The position numbers and the translations under genes were made by a program. A stretch of 64,000 nucleotides of DNA, from positions 744,001 to 808,000 of the forward strand of contig JACKHZ010000008.1 of NCBI GenBank assembly GCA_020638735.1, in the 5' to 3' direction. This document shows positions 46,477 through 55,857 of the stretch, one piece after another. The DNA is from Planctomycetota bacterium (lineage in GTDB: Bacteria > Planctomycetota > UBA1135 > UBA2386). The notes under the pieces were generated by a model. The model worked only from the letters and a program-made list of their open reading frames with translations, did not search any database and was not told the origin of the DNA. Position 1 is the first letter of the stretch; each line of letters opens with the position of its first letter.

Positions 46477-48057
46477 TCAACGCGCGCCGAGCCACCCGAC
46501 GAGCGCAGCCTTCTTGTCGCTGCGATGCGCGCCGAGCACGATCGCCCACGACGCCGTCGTCCACACCTCTCCCATCGTCACGTCGGTGTTGGAGCCCATC
46601 GACAACGTCTCGTGCCACGGGCGCGACTGGAACGAACCGTCGGGCGCGCGCGCGAGCGTCAGGTCTCGCCTCAGACCACCGTCCCAGTAGGCGGCGCGCG
46701 TCTCGGCGTCGAGCGCGGCCGCGGCCAGGCCGCCGAGCAGGATGTGCTGCTGCAGCGACGCGTGACCGCCCATCATGTCGGCGATGTGCCGCTGCACGTA
46801 GCCCTGCATGCGCGCGACGAACGGGTCTTCGCCGCGACCGAGCGCGCGCGCGCCGAGCCAGGTGCCGGCGGTGCGGCCGATGTTGCCCATGCCCTTCTGT
46901 CCGGGGCCGGTCGCGTAGCCGACGCCGCCGTCGTCGCCAGCCGACTCGCGCGTGTAGCCGAGCAGCTTGTCGACGATCGCCGCGTCGACGGTGCAGCCCG
47001 CGCGTTGCGCCACGCCGAGTCCGCTGACGACGTAGGCCGCCAGGATGTTCAGCTCGATGTAGCCGAGCGCGTTCTTGCCGCCCGGGCCGTGGCCGTAGCC
47101 GCCGCTCGCCTCCTGCCGCTGGCACAGCGTGTCGACGATCGCCTGCAGCTCCTTCTGCAGCGCCTTGTCCTTGGCCGCGACGCAGAGCTCGCCGAAGAAG
47201 ATCGCCGCGTGGGCGAAGCCCCACGTCGTCTGGTCCCAGTTGGCCTCGGTGCGGCCCTTCATCGGGTCGCCCTCGGTGAGCCCGCGCCGCACGAAGTCGA
47301 CGGCGCTCTGCAGGTTGCCCTTGTGCTTGCCCTTCTTCAGCGAGCTGCCACCCGAGATCCACGCCAGCCCGGCGAGGCAGGTCTGCACGACGGCGCCGTT
47401 GCCGCCGCCGAGCGTCTCCGGGTAGCCGCCGCCGACCTGGTGATCGGCCAGCCACTGCAGCGCGTCGTCGTGCAGCGTCGCGAGCATCTTGCCCTGCTCG
47501 GGCGTCAAGGCCTGTGCGCCGACCTTCTTCAACTTGACGGTCAGCTGCTCCGGCTTGCCGTCGCGCTCGATGTCGAGCACGAGCTTGCCGTCGCCCGCCT
47601 CGGCGCTGCGGATCGCGTCGGCCATCGGCGCGAAGCACCCGGCCGCGGGAGCAGCGGCCGGCGACGCGCCGGTCGCGGGGCCGCCGACGAACGGCGCGCC
47701 GCCGACGCCGGTGATCACGTCACCGAGCTTCAGTCCGGCCTGTTGCGCCGGCCCCTTGCCGTACAGCGCGTAGACGACCAGCCGCTTGGGCCCGGTGTCC
47801 GCCCCGCCGTCGCCGTGCCGCTCGACGGAGCGGCGCCCGGACGTCATCTCGGTCGACGGCGCCGGCAGGTCCGCGTCCCAGCACTTGGCGCCGAGCGGCC
47901 CGAGGTTGAACAGGTCGAGCCGCTTCTCGCCGAGCGTGCCGGGCGCTTCCTCGACGCCGAACGGCCAGCGCTCGCTGGCGCCCTTCTGGGCCGGCGCAGG
48001 CGATGCGAACGTCAAGGCGACTGCCACGGCGGCAGCGACGCGGAGGGTGAGGCTCAT
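46477..48057 (-). CDS. Secreted PDZ and alpha/alpha-toroid (prenyltransferase-like) protein
   Basis: This is a 526-residue protein: signal peptide MSLTLRVAAAVAVALTFASPA, then a PDZ-like domain (about 60-170) with GPAQQAGLKLGDVITGVGG and a Gly/Ala/Pro insertion. A long helical toroid of the terpene cyclase/prenyltransferase type follows (about 190-520), with repeated motifs GGGYPETLGGGNGAVVQTCL, GGYGHGPGGKNALGYIELN and GGVGYATGPGQKG. This architecture occurs in uncharacterised planctomycete proteins and recalls the substrate-binding toroids of secreted complement-like or polymer-binding proteins. No catalytic Asp-rich motif of cyclases is seen. Confidence 0.82.
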   Translation of the reverse strand: MSLTLRVAAAVAVALTFASPAPAQKGASERWPFGVEEAPGTLGEKRLDLFNLGPLGAKCWDADLPAPSTEMTSGRRSVERHGDGGADTGPKRLVVYALYGKGPAQQAGLKLGDVITGVGGAPFVGGPATGASPAAAPAAGCFAPMADAIRSAEAGDGKLVLDIERDGKPEQLTVKLKKVGAQALTPEQGKMLATLHDDALQWLADHQVGGGYPETLGGGNGAVVQTCLAGLAWISGGSSLKKGKHKGNLQSAVDFVRRGLTEGDPMKGRTEANWDQTTWGFAHAAIFFGELCVAAKDKALQKELQAIVDTLCQRQEASGGYGHGPGGKNALGYIELNILAAYVVSGLGVAQRAGCTVDAAIVDKLLGYTRESAGDDGGVGYATGPGQKGMGNIGRTAGTWLGARALGRGEDPFVARMQGYVQRHIADMMGGHASLQQHILLGGLAAAALDAETRAAYWDGGLRRDLTLARAPDGSFQSRPWHETLSMGSNTDVTMGEVWTTASWAIVLGAHRSDKKAALVGWLGAR

Positions 48058-48109
48058 GCGCGCAGATGCAAGGCGATCTGCAGGGCGCGCGCAACCGTGC
48101 TCCGCACGA

Positions 48110-48289
48110 CTAGCGCTTCTTGGCGATCTTCAGCTTGTCGAGCTTGGCGCGGTCCTTGATCGACTCCTCGCTGCGGGTCATCGACTTGCTGATGGCCTTG
48201 AGGCCCATGCCCTTCTCGACCAGCTGCTTGAGCTTCTCGATCTCGGCGGGCGTCCACGGTTGGCGATGGCGTTCGAAGCGTTCGGTCAT
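48110..48289 (-). CDS. Small Myb/SANT-like helix-turn-helix protein
   Basis: This is a 59-residue protein beginning MTERFERHRQPWTPAEIEKL. The PWTPAEIEKLKQLVEKGMGL stretch followed by ISKSMTRSEESIKDRA matches the short Myb/SANT-like DNA-binding unit found in small bacterial proteins and in GcrA-type N termini. The Trp of the first helix is present. The rest of the protein is a Lys-rich tail (KLKIAKKR). It likely binds DNA or RNA polymerase. The ATG at 48289 fits; an upstream extension is low-complexity. Confidence 0.75.
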   Translation of the reverse strand: MTERFERHRQPWTPAEIEKLKQLVEKGMGLKAISKSMTRSEESIKDRAKLDKLKIAKKR

Positions 48290-48401
48290 GGGCTGGGTTC
48301 TCGGGTGGCCGATCGCAGACACGGCCGGCAGCAACGGATCGTGGCGGTTGCGCGACGCGATGGGAAGCGACGTCCGGCACATCCTGAGGGCGAGGTCGCG
48401 C

Positions 48402-49832
48402 TCACTGCACCTCGACCTCGCAACCAGCGGCGTCGCGCACGGCGGCGAGGTGGTCGGGTGTCAGCGCTTGCCCGGCGGCGAAGCGCTCCGAGCGTTCGAT
48501 GCGCACGCGGCGCAACGTCGGGTGATCGCGCAGCACGGCCAACTCGTCCGGCATCGGCAACTCCCGAGTTCTGAAGATCAGGACCTCGAGGTGATCACAA
48601 CGGCGCGCTTGCTCGAACACGTCGCGGCGCGCCGCAGGCATGGCGTCGCCGATACTCTGGTCGTGCACGCGCAGCCGCCGCAGTCGGGGCAACGACTGCA
48701 ACGTACGCCACAGCTGTTCGTCGGGCACCTCGACACCGAGTTCGAAGCACTCCACCTCCATTCGCTCGACGAGGCGACGTAGCGGGTCCTTCAACTTCTC
48801 CGGCAAGCCTGCACGTACGCCGAGGCTGCGCAGCCCGCGCATCCTGTCGAGTTGCTTCAGACCCGTCACCGACACACCCTGAAGGTTCGATACCTGCAGC
48901 GCCTGCAGGGTGTCCGGCAACGCGGCGAGGTGCTCGTCCGTCAGGTCACAATGCGACAGGTCGAGCGCGATCAGGCCGCGCAAGTCGCGCAGCGAGGCCA
49001 GCGCGTCGGGATCGATCGGACTCCGGAAGCCCTCGAGCAGCAGCGCCCGCAGGGTGCGGACCCGCGAGGCCGCGCGCACGATCGCGTTCGCGTCGCCTTC
49101 ACCAAATCCGAACAGTCCGAGCGTGTCCAGGTGAGGCAGACCGTCGAGCCGCTGTAGCCCTTCCGGTAGCACTGCGTTGCCGAGGATCAGGAGCTCACGC
49201 AGCTTCGGCAGCTCGACGAGCGCCGACGCAACGTCCGCGTCGAGCGCTATGCCCTTCATCACCAGGCCGAGTTGCTGCAGCTCCGGGAGCAGCCTCAGCT
49301 CGCGCAACTGCGACGCGGAGAGACCGGCGTCCGGACCGCCCAGGCACAACCGGCGCAGTTCGCCGTGCGTCAACAGGCGTCGCCATGCGTCAGGGTCGTA
49401 GGCTGTGGTGCCAGCAATCCACGACAGCGTCTCGACCCGCGGCCGCGCCAAGACCGCGTCGATCGCGTCGGGCCCCGAGCCCAAGTACTGATTGACGGTG
49501 AACTCACTGGACTCCGGCGGCAGGGCGGCGACGACGTTGGCCGAACGGAGGTTGTCTCCGCCAACCATCACCGAGAGTCCTCGCTCCCACCACGGATCGG
49601 TCGGATCGAACTCGCGCTGCTGCACCTCGTGCACGTCGTGCGCGCGCAACCAGGCGACGCCACCGGCGACCGCGATGCCGAGCAGGACCAGCGCCGCGGC
49701 GAGCCATCTGTGCGGCTTGCGCGATGCGATGGCCACCGCGTCGATCGCGGCGACGTCGATCTCCAGCACCTCGGCCAGTTCCGCCGACAGCAAGCGCTCG
49801 CGTGCCCGCTCCTTGACCATCGCGTCGTTCAT
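48402..49832 (-). CDS. Membrane leucine-rich-repeat protein coupled to a sigma factor
   Basis: This is a 476-residue protein. Its ATG at 49832 overlaps the TGA of the sigma factor gene (ATGA). Residues 1-42 are charged and cytoplasmic by prediction, and a membrane helix lies at 44-62 (WLAAALVLLGIAVAGGVAWL). From about 140 to 470 there are leucine-rich repeats of irregular length (LRELRLLPELQQLGLVMKGI; LDLSHCDLTDEHLAALPDTL; LRRLRVHDQSIGDAMP). The topology is that of an anti-sigma factor with an extracytoplasmic LRR sensor, replacing the usual kinase or ZAS partner. No catalytic residues are seen. Role as anti-sigma is inferred from topology and coupling. Confidence 0.82.
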   Translation of the reverse strand: MNDAMVKERARERLLSAELAEVLEIDVAAIDAVAIASRKPHRWLAAALVLLGIAVAGGVAWLRAHDVHEVQQREFDPTDPWWERGLSVMVGGDNLRSANVVAALPPESSEFTVNQYLGSGPDAIDAVLARPRVETLSWIAGTTAYDPDAWRRLLTHGELRRLCLGGPDAGLSASQLRELRLLPELQQLGLVMKGIALDADVASALVELPKLRELLILGNAVLPEGLQRLDGLPHLDTLGLFGFGEGDANAIVRAASRVRTLRALLLEGFRSPIDPDALASLRDLRGLIALDLSHCDLTDEHLAALPDTLQALQVSNLQGVSVTGLKQLDRMRGLRSLGVRAGLPEKLKDPLRRLVERMEVECFELGVEVPDEQLWRTLQSLPRLRRLRVHDQSIGDAMPAARRDVFEQARRCDHLEVLIFRTRELPMPDELAVLRDHPTLRRVRIERSERFAAGQALTPDHLAAVRDAAGCEVEVQ

Positions 49833-50356
49833 GCGCCACCTCTGAGTCGTCGTTCGATGCACTCGCGCAGCCCGGCGCGCAGCCGCCGCAGCGCCGTCTT
49901 GATGCCGTCGGGCACCATGCCGAACTCGGCGCCGAGCGCTTCGCGGCCGGCGCCGCCTTGATAACAACGGGTCAGCAGCGCGCGGCTCTTGTCGGGCAGC
50001 GCTTCGACGCAGCGGCGCAGCGCCTCGACGCGGTCGTCGCCGTCCCCACCACACTGTTCATGCCACACCGCGTCGGCCAGCTCGACCTCGCGCCGCATGG
50101 CGCGCGAACGCCGTTCGCGCAGCAGCAGGTTCTTGGCCACGCCGCGCAAGAACGCGCTCGCCGCCGCCTGGCCGCGGTCGGCGAGTCCCTTCTGCAGAGC
50201 CACGACGAACGCCTCCTGCACCAGGTCCTCGATGCGATCGCCGCGCGCACCGAGCACCCAGAGGTAACGCCGCAGCATCGCCGCGTGCGGCGGCAACTCG
50301 GGCGCCGCCCCGCGCTCCGGCGCCACTTCGATCGCAGTGCGGAAGGTTCCCGTCAC
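49829..50356 (-). CDS. ECF-type sigma factor coupled to LRR membrane protein
   Basis: This sigma factor is about 175 residues. Region 2 has MLRRYLWVLGARGDRIEDLV, then QEAFVVALQKGL and FLRGVAKNLLLRERRS. Region 4 has LPDKSRALLTRCYQGGAGRE and FGMVPDGIKTALRRLRAGLR. The start is a GTG at 50356 or 50362; region 2 begins 25 residues later, normal for ECF factors. The stop overlaps the start of the LRR membrane protein, which is probably its regulator. It differs in region 4 from the two kinase-linked sigma factors and is not their close paralogue. Confidence 0.85.
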   Translation of the reverse strand: MTGTFRTAIEVAPERGAAPELPPHAAMLRRYLWVLGARGDRIEDLVQEAFVVALQKGLADRGQAAASAFLRGVAKNLLLRERRSRAMRREVELADAVWHEQCGGDGDDRVEALRRCVEALPDKSRALLTRCYQGGAGREALGAEFGMVPDGIKTALRRLRAGLRECIERRLRGGA

Positions 50357-50429
50357 GGGCACGACATCGCCTGGGCGGCGGCGAAGGGTTCGAGAATCTG
50401 CCGAATCGTCGACGCCGTGAGCGCCGCGC

Positions 50430-52100
50430 CTAGTGATCGCCTTCGCCCTTGCCGCCGGCCTTCGGCAGCCGCACCAGCTCGCCCTGGTCGGCCAACACCC
50501 GCCGCAGCCATTCCTCGTCGTAGCCCGGGCTGCGCGAACGCCCGTTCTCGTCACGCTGGTAGCCGTCGACGTGCTTGGTCAGGATCTTCGTCGCCAGCTG
50601 CTGCCAGTCGGCGAACAGCGAATCGGCGGTGCCGAGCGACCAGTCGGTCAGGAACCGCCGCGCCAGCGCCGGGTCCTGCTGCACCAGCTCCGCGGCCGCG
50701 CGTTCGATCGCCGGCATCATCTGCAGGCAGCGCTGCTCATGCTCCTGCTGCGCCGCGAGCACGTCCGGCAGCACGCGCGACCAGCGGTCGTAGGTCAGGT
50801 TGGAGACCAGGTTGAACATCCACCACGCCGAGTCCCAGGCGAACGAGCGGTAGTCGCCGCGCACGTACGACTCCGGCAGCCTCGTGATGCCGCAGTAGAG
50901 CGGCGTGAAGCACGACGTGTAGGGATCGTCGGGCGTGTACCAGTAGACGCCGCCGACCGGATCCGGCAGCCAGCGGCGGCACTGCGCCAGCATCACGAAG
51001 CCGGCCTGCTGCGTGGCGATCGGCCGCTCCCACGCGCAGTCGACGCCGTCGACCGCGAAGGTCAGGCCGCGGAAGCGCATCGGGCTGTGGAACGGTCCCG
51101 CCGCGAGCCCCTTGGTCATGTCGAACGGCGTGCCCTCGTAGTGGTCGCGCATCAGCGCCATGACGTCGCGCACGGCGAGCTTCTGCTCGACCGGGACGAA
51201 CAGCGGGTACGGCTCGGCACCGACGACGCCGCGGTGGAAGTCCGGCGACAAGTCGAGGCTCGGCGCCGCGCGGCGGAAGATGCTCCAGACCCGCGTCGCG
51301 CAGGCGCGCTTGCTGCGCACATCCGGGTCCGGGTGGTAGGCGTCGCGCCAAGAGAACGGCTTGCCGCCAGCTGGTGACCAATAGCCGCGTTCAACCGCGA
51401 ACTCGACGACCTCCGGGGCGTAGCGCCAGTTGTCCGGATCGTCGAGCGGGAAGGCGCCGATGCGCGCCATGTTGGCCGACGCCGAGATGCTGCCCTCCGG
51501 CACGCGCGCGGCGACCCAGACGGCGCCCTTGTTGCCAGGAGCCTTGCCGCTCGGCCCCTTGCCGATGATCTCCATCACCCACGCTTCGTCCGGGTCGGCG
51601 ATGGCGAACGTCTCGCCGCTGGAGCCGTAGCCGTATTCGCGGCACAGCGCGTCGATCGTCGCGATCGCCTCCTTGGCGGTGGCGGCGCGCTGCAGCGTCA
51701 GCCACATCAGCCCGTCGTAGTCGAGCATGCCCTCCGGGTCGCGCAGCTCCGACCGGCCGCCGGTGGTCGTCTCGCCGAGCGCGAGCTGCCGTTCGTTGAT
51801 CAGCCCCACCACCGACCAGGTGTGTGCGACCTGTCGATACTGGCCGCGCACGCGGTCGTCCTCCCAGGCGACCAGATCCACCAGTTCGCCGGCCGTGTGC
51901 GCACCGCCCTGGTGGTGCAGCAGCTTGGGCTGGAACGGCGCGTCCGCCGAGTAGGTGATCATCACCGAGCCGTCCGCCGACGCGCCGCGGCTGACCATGA
52001 TGCTGGTGCAGGCGTCTTCGTTGGGATCGTGCGGGACCTGCTGGGCGGACAACGCGGTCGAGAGGACGAACGGCAGGACGGCGGCGGCGACTCGGATCAT
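50430..52100 (-). CDS. Secreted C69-family dipeptidase
   Basis: This is a 556-residue N-terminal-nucleophile peptidase of the PepD/C69 type. ATG at 52100 preceded by GGAGG five bases upstream; signal peptide MIRVAAAVLPFVLSTALSAQ. The conserved start of the mature enzyme is DACTSIMVSRGASADGSVMI, whose Cys (about residue 31) is the autocatalytic nucleophile. Later family blocks are GLINERQLALGETTTGGR, DPDEAWVMEIIG and ARVPEGSISASAN. Family members hydrolyse dipeptides. The signal peptide is unlike the lactobacillar enzymes, which are cytoplasmic, so this copy works in the envelope. The start is well supported by the ribosome binding site. Confidence 0.9.
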   Translation of the reverse strand: MIRVAAAVLPFVLSTALSAQQVPHDPNEDACTSIMVSRGASADGSVMITYSADAPFQPKLLHHQGGAHTAGELVDLVAWEDDRVRGQYRQVAHTWSVVGLINERQLALGETTTGGRSELRDPEGMLDYDGLMWLTLQRAATAKEAIATIDALCREYGYGSSGETFAIADPDEAWVMEIIGKGPSGKAPGNKGAVWVAARVPEGSISASANMARIGAFPLDDPDNWRYAPEVVEFAVERGYWSPAGGKPFSWRDAYHPDPDVRSKRACATRVWSIFRRAAPSLDLSPDFHRGVVGAEPYPLFVPVEQKLAVRDVMALMRDHYEGTPFDMTKGLAAGPFHSPMRFRGLTFAVDGVDCAWERPIATQQAGFVMLAQCRRWLPDPVGGVYWYTPDDPYTSCFTPLYCGITRLPESYVRGDYRSFAWDSAWWMFNLVSNLTYDRWSRVLPDVLAAQQEHEQRCLQMMPAIERAAAELVQQDPALARRFLTDWSLGTADSLFADWQQLATKILTKHVDGYQRDENGRSRSPGYDEEWLRRVLADQGELVRLPKAGGKGEGDH

Positions 52101-52206
52101 GGGACCTCCGCGCCGCATGGTAGGAGGTCCGGCGACTCGGTCCGGCTCCTTGTTCCGACAGATGGCGGAAACGTGCCCACCGCTCGGCTAAAAACTCCGC
52201 CCTCCG

Positions 52207-53271
<1,065 letters not shown>

Positions 53272-53292
53272 CGCGCGGCGGCGGGGCGTGGA

Positions 53293-53883
53293 TCAGCTGA
53301 ACGACACGACGAAGCGCACGCCGAGCCAACCGGAGAACTGCGGCGTCAGCGAGGCCGGAGTGCAGCCGTTCCAGGCGTTCCCGCTCCATCCGCGAACGCG
53401 CAGCTGCCAACGTTCGTCGTAGTAGCCGGGCAACCCGGACAGCGCGCTGGCACCTGCGGCGGGGAACCAGGTCGCGTCGGCAAACAATGGCTGCCCCTGC
53501 TGGCCGTAATAGCCGCCGTAGTCGTAGTCGGTGGTCAACAGCGAAAGTGGTCCCAGGCCGAGCGCCCCCGGCTGGTGGGCGCACGCGTCGGGCGACAGGT
53601 AGGCCCACTCGGTCGCCGTCATGTGACAACGCGACCAGCTTCCCGAACCGAACAACCAGTCCATCCGCATGTCTGAGTCGAAGACGACGAACGACGACAC
53701 CGCCGACAGCGGCATCACCACCAGGAACGCATCGGCCTGCAGTGGATCAGGAAGCGCGACCACCTGCGCCCAGTCGGCGCGCAGGTTGCTCGGCGTGGTG
53801 CCGACCATCACCCGCTGCTGCTGTGCCGCAGCGCTCCCGAGCAGAGCGATCGCCATCACGACCGCGCGCGACATCTTCTTCAT
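53293..53883 (-). CDS. Small secreted protein, unknown
   Basis: This 196-residue protein has a signal peptide (MKKMSRAVVMAIALLGSAAA) at ATG 53883. The mature domain is beta-rich with several Trp and Tyr (SWSRCHMTATEWAYLSP; YDYGGYYGQQGQPLFADATW; LRVRGWSGNAWNGC) and three Cys. No family recognised. It follows the haloperoxidase-like gene on the same strand after 42 bases and could be its operon partner. Confidence 0.72.
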   Translation of the reverse strand: MKKMSRAVVMAIALLGSAAAQQQRVMVGTTPSNLRADWAQVVALPDPLQADAFLVVMPLSAVSSFVVFDSDMRMDWLFGSGSWSRCHMTATEWAYLSPDACAHQPGALGLGPLSLLTTDYDYGGYYGQQGQPLFADATWFPAAGASALSGLPGYYDERWQLRVRGWSGNAWNGCTPASLTPQFSGWLGVRFVVSFS

Positions 53884-53925
53884 GTCGCCAGGGTGCCGCC
53901 GGCCCACGGTCCTGTCCAGCGTCGC

Positions 53926-55422
53926 CTACGGACGCACCTTCGCCGTGCCGTCCCAGTAGGCCCGGATGCGCGGCCACGACCACGCGGCGATCTCCCTGCC
54001 GATGCGCAGGCCGACGTCGTTGTCGATCGGGATGTGGTAGCCGCCGAGCGCGCGCGACTGCGCCGCCAGCGCCGACGTCGACGAGAACGTCGGCAGCACC
54101 AGCCGCGCCTCGGTGGCGCTCTTCTCTTCGGTCAGCGCGCAGCACGGCCGTACCTCGACCGCGCCGTACCAGTCGCTGCCGGTGAACAGCTCGAGCACCT
54201 TGGCGCAGGCGCCGCTGACGGTGGCGTGGCCGCTGGTGTAGCCGGGGAACGGCGGCGTCACGAACACGTACGGCGAGTACGGGTGCCACTCCTCCGCGGC
54301 CATCTCGACGACACCGCCCTGCGGCCCGGCCCAGCCCCTGACCTTCTGCCCGGCGTGGTAGTGGCGCACCAGCGTCCACGGCCGCGACGTGTCGTAGAAG
54401 CGCTTGGTCTCCCAGCACGACACGAACGCGTCGAACGCGGTGACGGCGATCGCGAAGTAGAGCTTCACGTCGGCGTCGAGGCCGTTGTGGTCACGCCGCG
54501 ACACGTCCTGCGCGAAGCGCAGCCAGTGGCCGCTCTGCCCGGTCGAGCGCGGACCGTCGCGCATGAACTCGACGATCGCCTTCTGCTCGTCGGTCAGCTC
54601 GGCGTTGTAGCGCAGCACCAGGTCGGTCTGTTCGCGCAGCTTCGCGTCGTCGGTGCGCGTCGTCGGCGGCGGCTCGGCGCGGAACTGCGCCGGCGACTCG
54701 AGCACGAACGGCTTGACCATGCCCCACTGCGGCGTCAGGTAGCCCGGCGTGAACTTCGTGCCGTCCGGCCGCGTGAACGTGATCGGTTGCCAGCGGTCCG
54801 GGTCGACGATGCGATCGACCGGGTTGACCGGCTGGTAGCCGGTGTAGTCGGAATAGGGCGTGCCGTCGCCGCCTGGCTCGTCGCCGAGTCGGTTGGAACC
54901 GTCGTGCGCGCGGTAGTCGAGCACTGCCTGGGCGGTGACGTTGCCGATGCCCTGCGGCGTCGACGTGTCGACGCTGCGATCGTCGGGATCGAAGCCGAAC
55001 GCGACCATGCGTTCGCGCAGGTAGGCGACGTGCTCGGGCAGCACACCGCACAACGCGCGGTAGCTGGCGTAGGCGATCGCGGTGCGCTTGTTGGCCGTGG
55101 TGCGCTCGGCGAGCGGCCGGCGCAGCTCGCCGCCGAAGCGCGAGCCGACGGCGCGTTCGTCGTAGGCCGCCCACGCGTCGAACATCGCCACTGCCCAGAT
55201 CATCATCTGGTGCGACAGCACGGTCGGCTTGGCGCCGATGCGCTCGACGTCGCGCGCGCACGCCTCCTGCGTCACGTCCAGCCAGCGATAGGCCTCGTTC
55301 TGCTCGGCGAACGGCACGTGCTCGCCGCGGGTCAGCGCGTATTCGGGGGCGGGCGCCCGCGGCGACTCGGCGCACGCGGACAGGGCGAAGGCAGCGAGCG
55401 CGGCGCGCGATGTCCGGGACAT
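53926..55422 (-). CDS. Vanadium-haloperoxidase/PAP2-like lipoprotein
   Basis: This is a 498-residue lipoprotein: signal sequence MSRTSRAALAAFALSAC with the lipid Cys near residue 17. It belongs to the vanadium-dependent haloperoxidase / acid phosphatase (PAP2) fold. Vanadate or phosphate ligand motifs are KRFYDTSRPW (Lys...RP), PFPGYTSGHATVSG (Ser-Gly-His) and SRALGGYHIPIDNDVGLRIG (Arg, His). Members either oxidise halides or remove phosphate; the catalytic residues fit both. The surface location suggests an envelope oxidase or phosphatase. GTG at 55443 is an alternative start. It is read as the first gene before the small secreted protein. Confidence 0.87.
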   Translation of the reverse strand: MSRTSRAALAAFALSACAESPRAPAPEYALTRGEHVPFAEQNEAYRWLDVTQEACARDVERIGAKPTVLSHQMMIWAVAMFDAWAAYDERAVGSRFGGELRRPLAERTTANKRTAIAYASYRALCGVLPEHVAYLRERMVAFGFDPDDRSVDTSTPQGIGNVTAQAVLDYRAHDGSNRLGDEPGGDGTPYSDYTGYQPVNPVDRIVDPDRWQPITFTRPDGTKFTPGYLTPQWGMVKPFVLESPAQFRAEPPPTTRTDDAKLREQTDLVLRYNAELTDEQKAIVEFMRDGPRSTGQSGHWLRFAQDVSRRDHNGLDADVKLYFAIAVTAFDAFVSCWETKRFYDTSRPWTLVRHYHAGQKVRGWAGPQGGVVEMAAEEWHPYSPYVFVTPPFPGYTSGHATVSGACAKVLELFTGSDWYGAVEVRPCCALTEEKSATEARLVLPTFSSTSALAAQSRALGGYHIPIDNDVGLRIGREIAAWSWPRIRAYWDGTAKVRP

Positions 55423-55479
55423 CGACGCATTGCAGGTGTTCACGCCGTCACACGCAAGCGCGCAGCGGGGACACCTGGA

Positions 55480-55695
55480 TCAGATCGTCGGGTCGATCTG
55501 CTCTTCGTCGGCGACCAGCTCGATCAGGCCGCGCTTCAGCTCTTCGCTGGCGATCTTGATGTAGTTGCGCTCGCGGGTCTCGAACAGCGGGCGCTGGCCG
55601 CGCACCAGTTCGCGAACGCGCTTCTGCAACAGGGCGGTCAGGCGGAACGAACCGGCGACCTGCTTGACCAGCTCCTGAGGGAGGCTCTTTTCCAT
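55480..55695 (-). CDS. rpoZ: RNA polymerase omega subunit
   Basis: This 71-residue protein starts at ATG 55695 (MEKSLPQELVKQVAGSFRLT). The core SFRLTALLQKRVRELVRGQ followed by NYIKIASEELKRGLIEL matches omega, which wraps the beta' subunit C terminus and aids polymerase assembly. The usual ARVTVED opening is not present, and the family member is recognised mainly by R.....LVRG.RPL..... and the I..EEL..G.I pattern, so the call is good but not beyond doubt. It lies between unrelated secreted-protein genes and may be transcribed alone; TAGGAT lies about 35 bases upstream. Confidence 0.75.
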   Translation of the reverse strand: MEKSLPQELVKQVAGSFRLTALLQKRVRELVRGQRPLFETRERNYIKIASEELKRGLIELVADEEQIDPTI

Positions 55696-55740
55696 ACGCT
55701 GCGGTGGGGGTCTCGGGTCGAGAGGGCGAAGCATCCTACG

Positions 55741-55782
55741 GGTCCGGCCGGTCCGGATCAACCCGGTCCTGGCCGGTCCTGG
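55741..55782. repeat. Degenerate direct repeat of GGTCC-GGCC-GGTCC units
   Basis: GGTCCGGCCGGTCCGG (55741-55756) recurs with T insertions as GGTCCTGGCCGGTCCTGG (55765-55782). The intergenic region 55696-55857 between rpoZ and the prepilin operon also holds two C-runs. No function assigned; the internal dyads could form hairpins past the prepilin operon end. Confidence 0.5.
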
Positions 55783-55857
55783 CGCGACCTGCCCGAAGCC
55801 ACCTCACCCGACGCCCCCCAGGGCCGCCCCCCCCGTGCCGCCACCCAGGCGGGCCGG

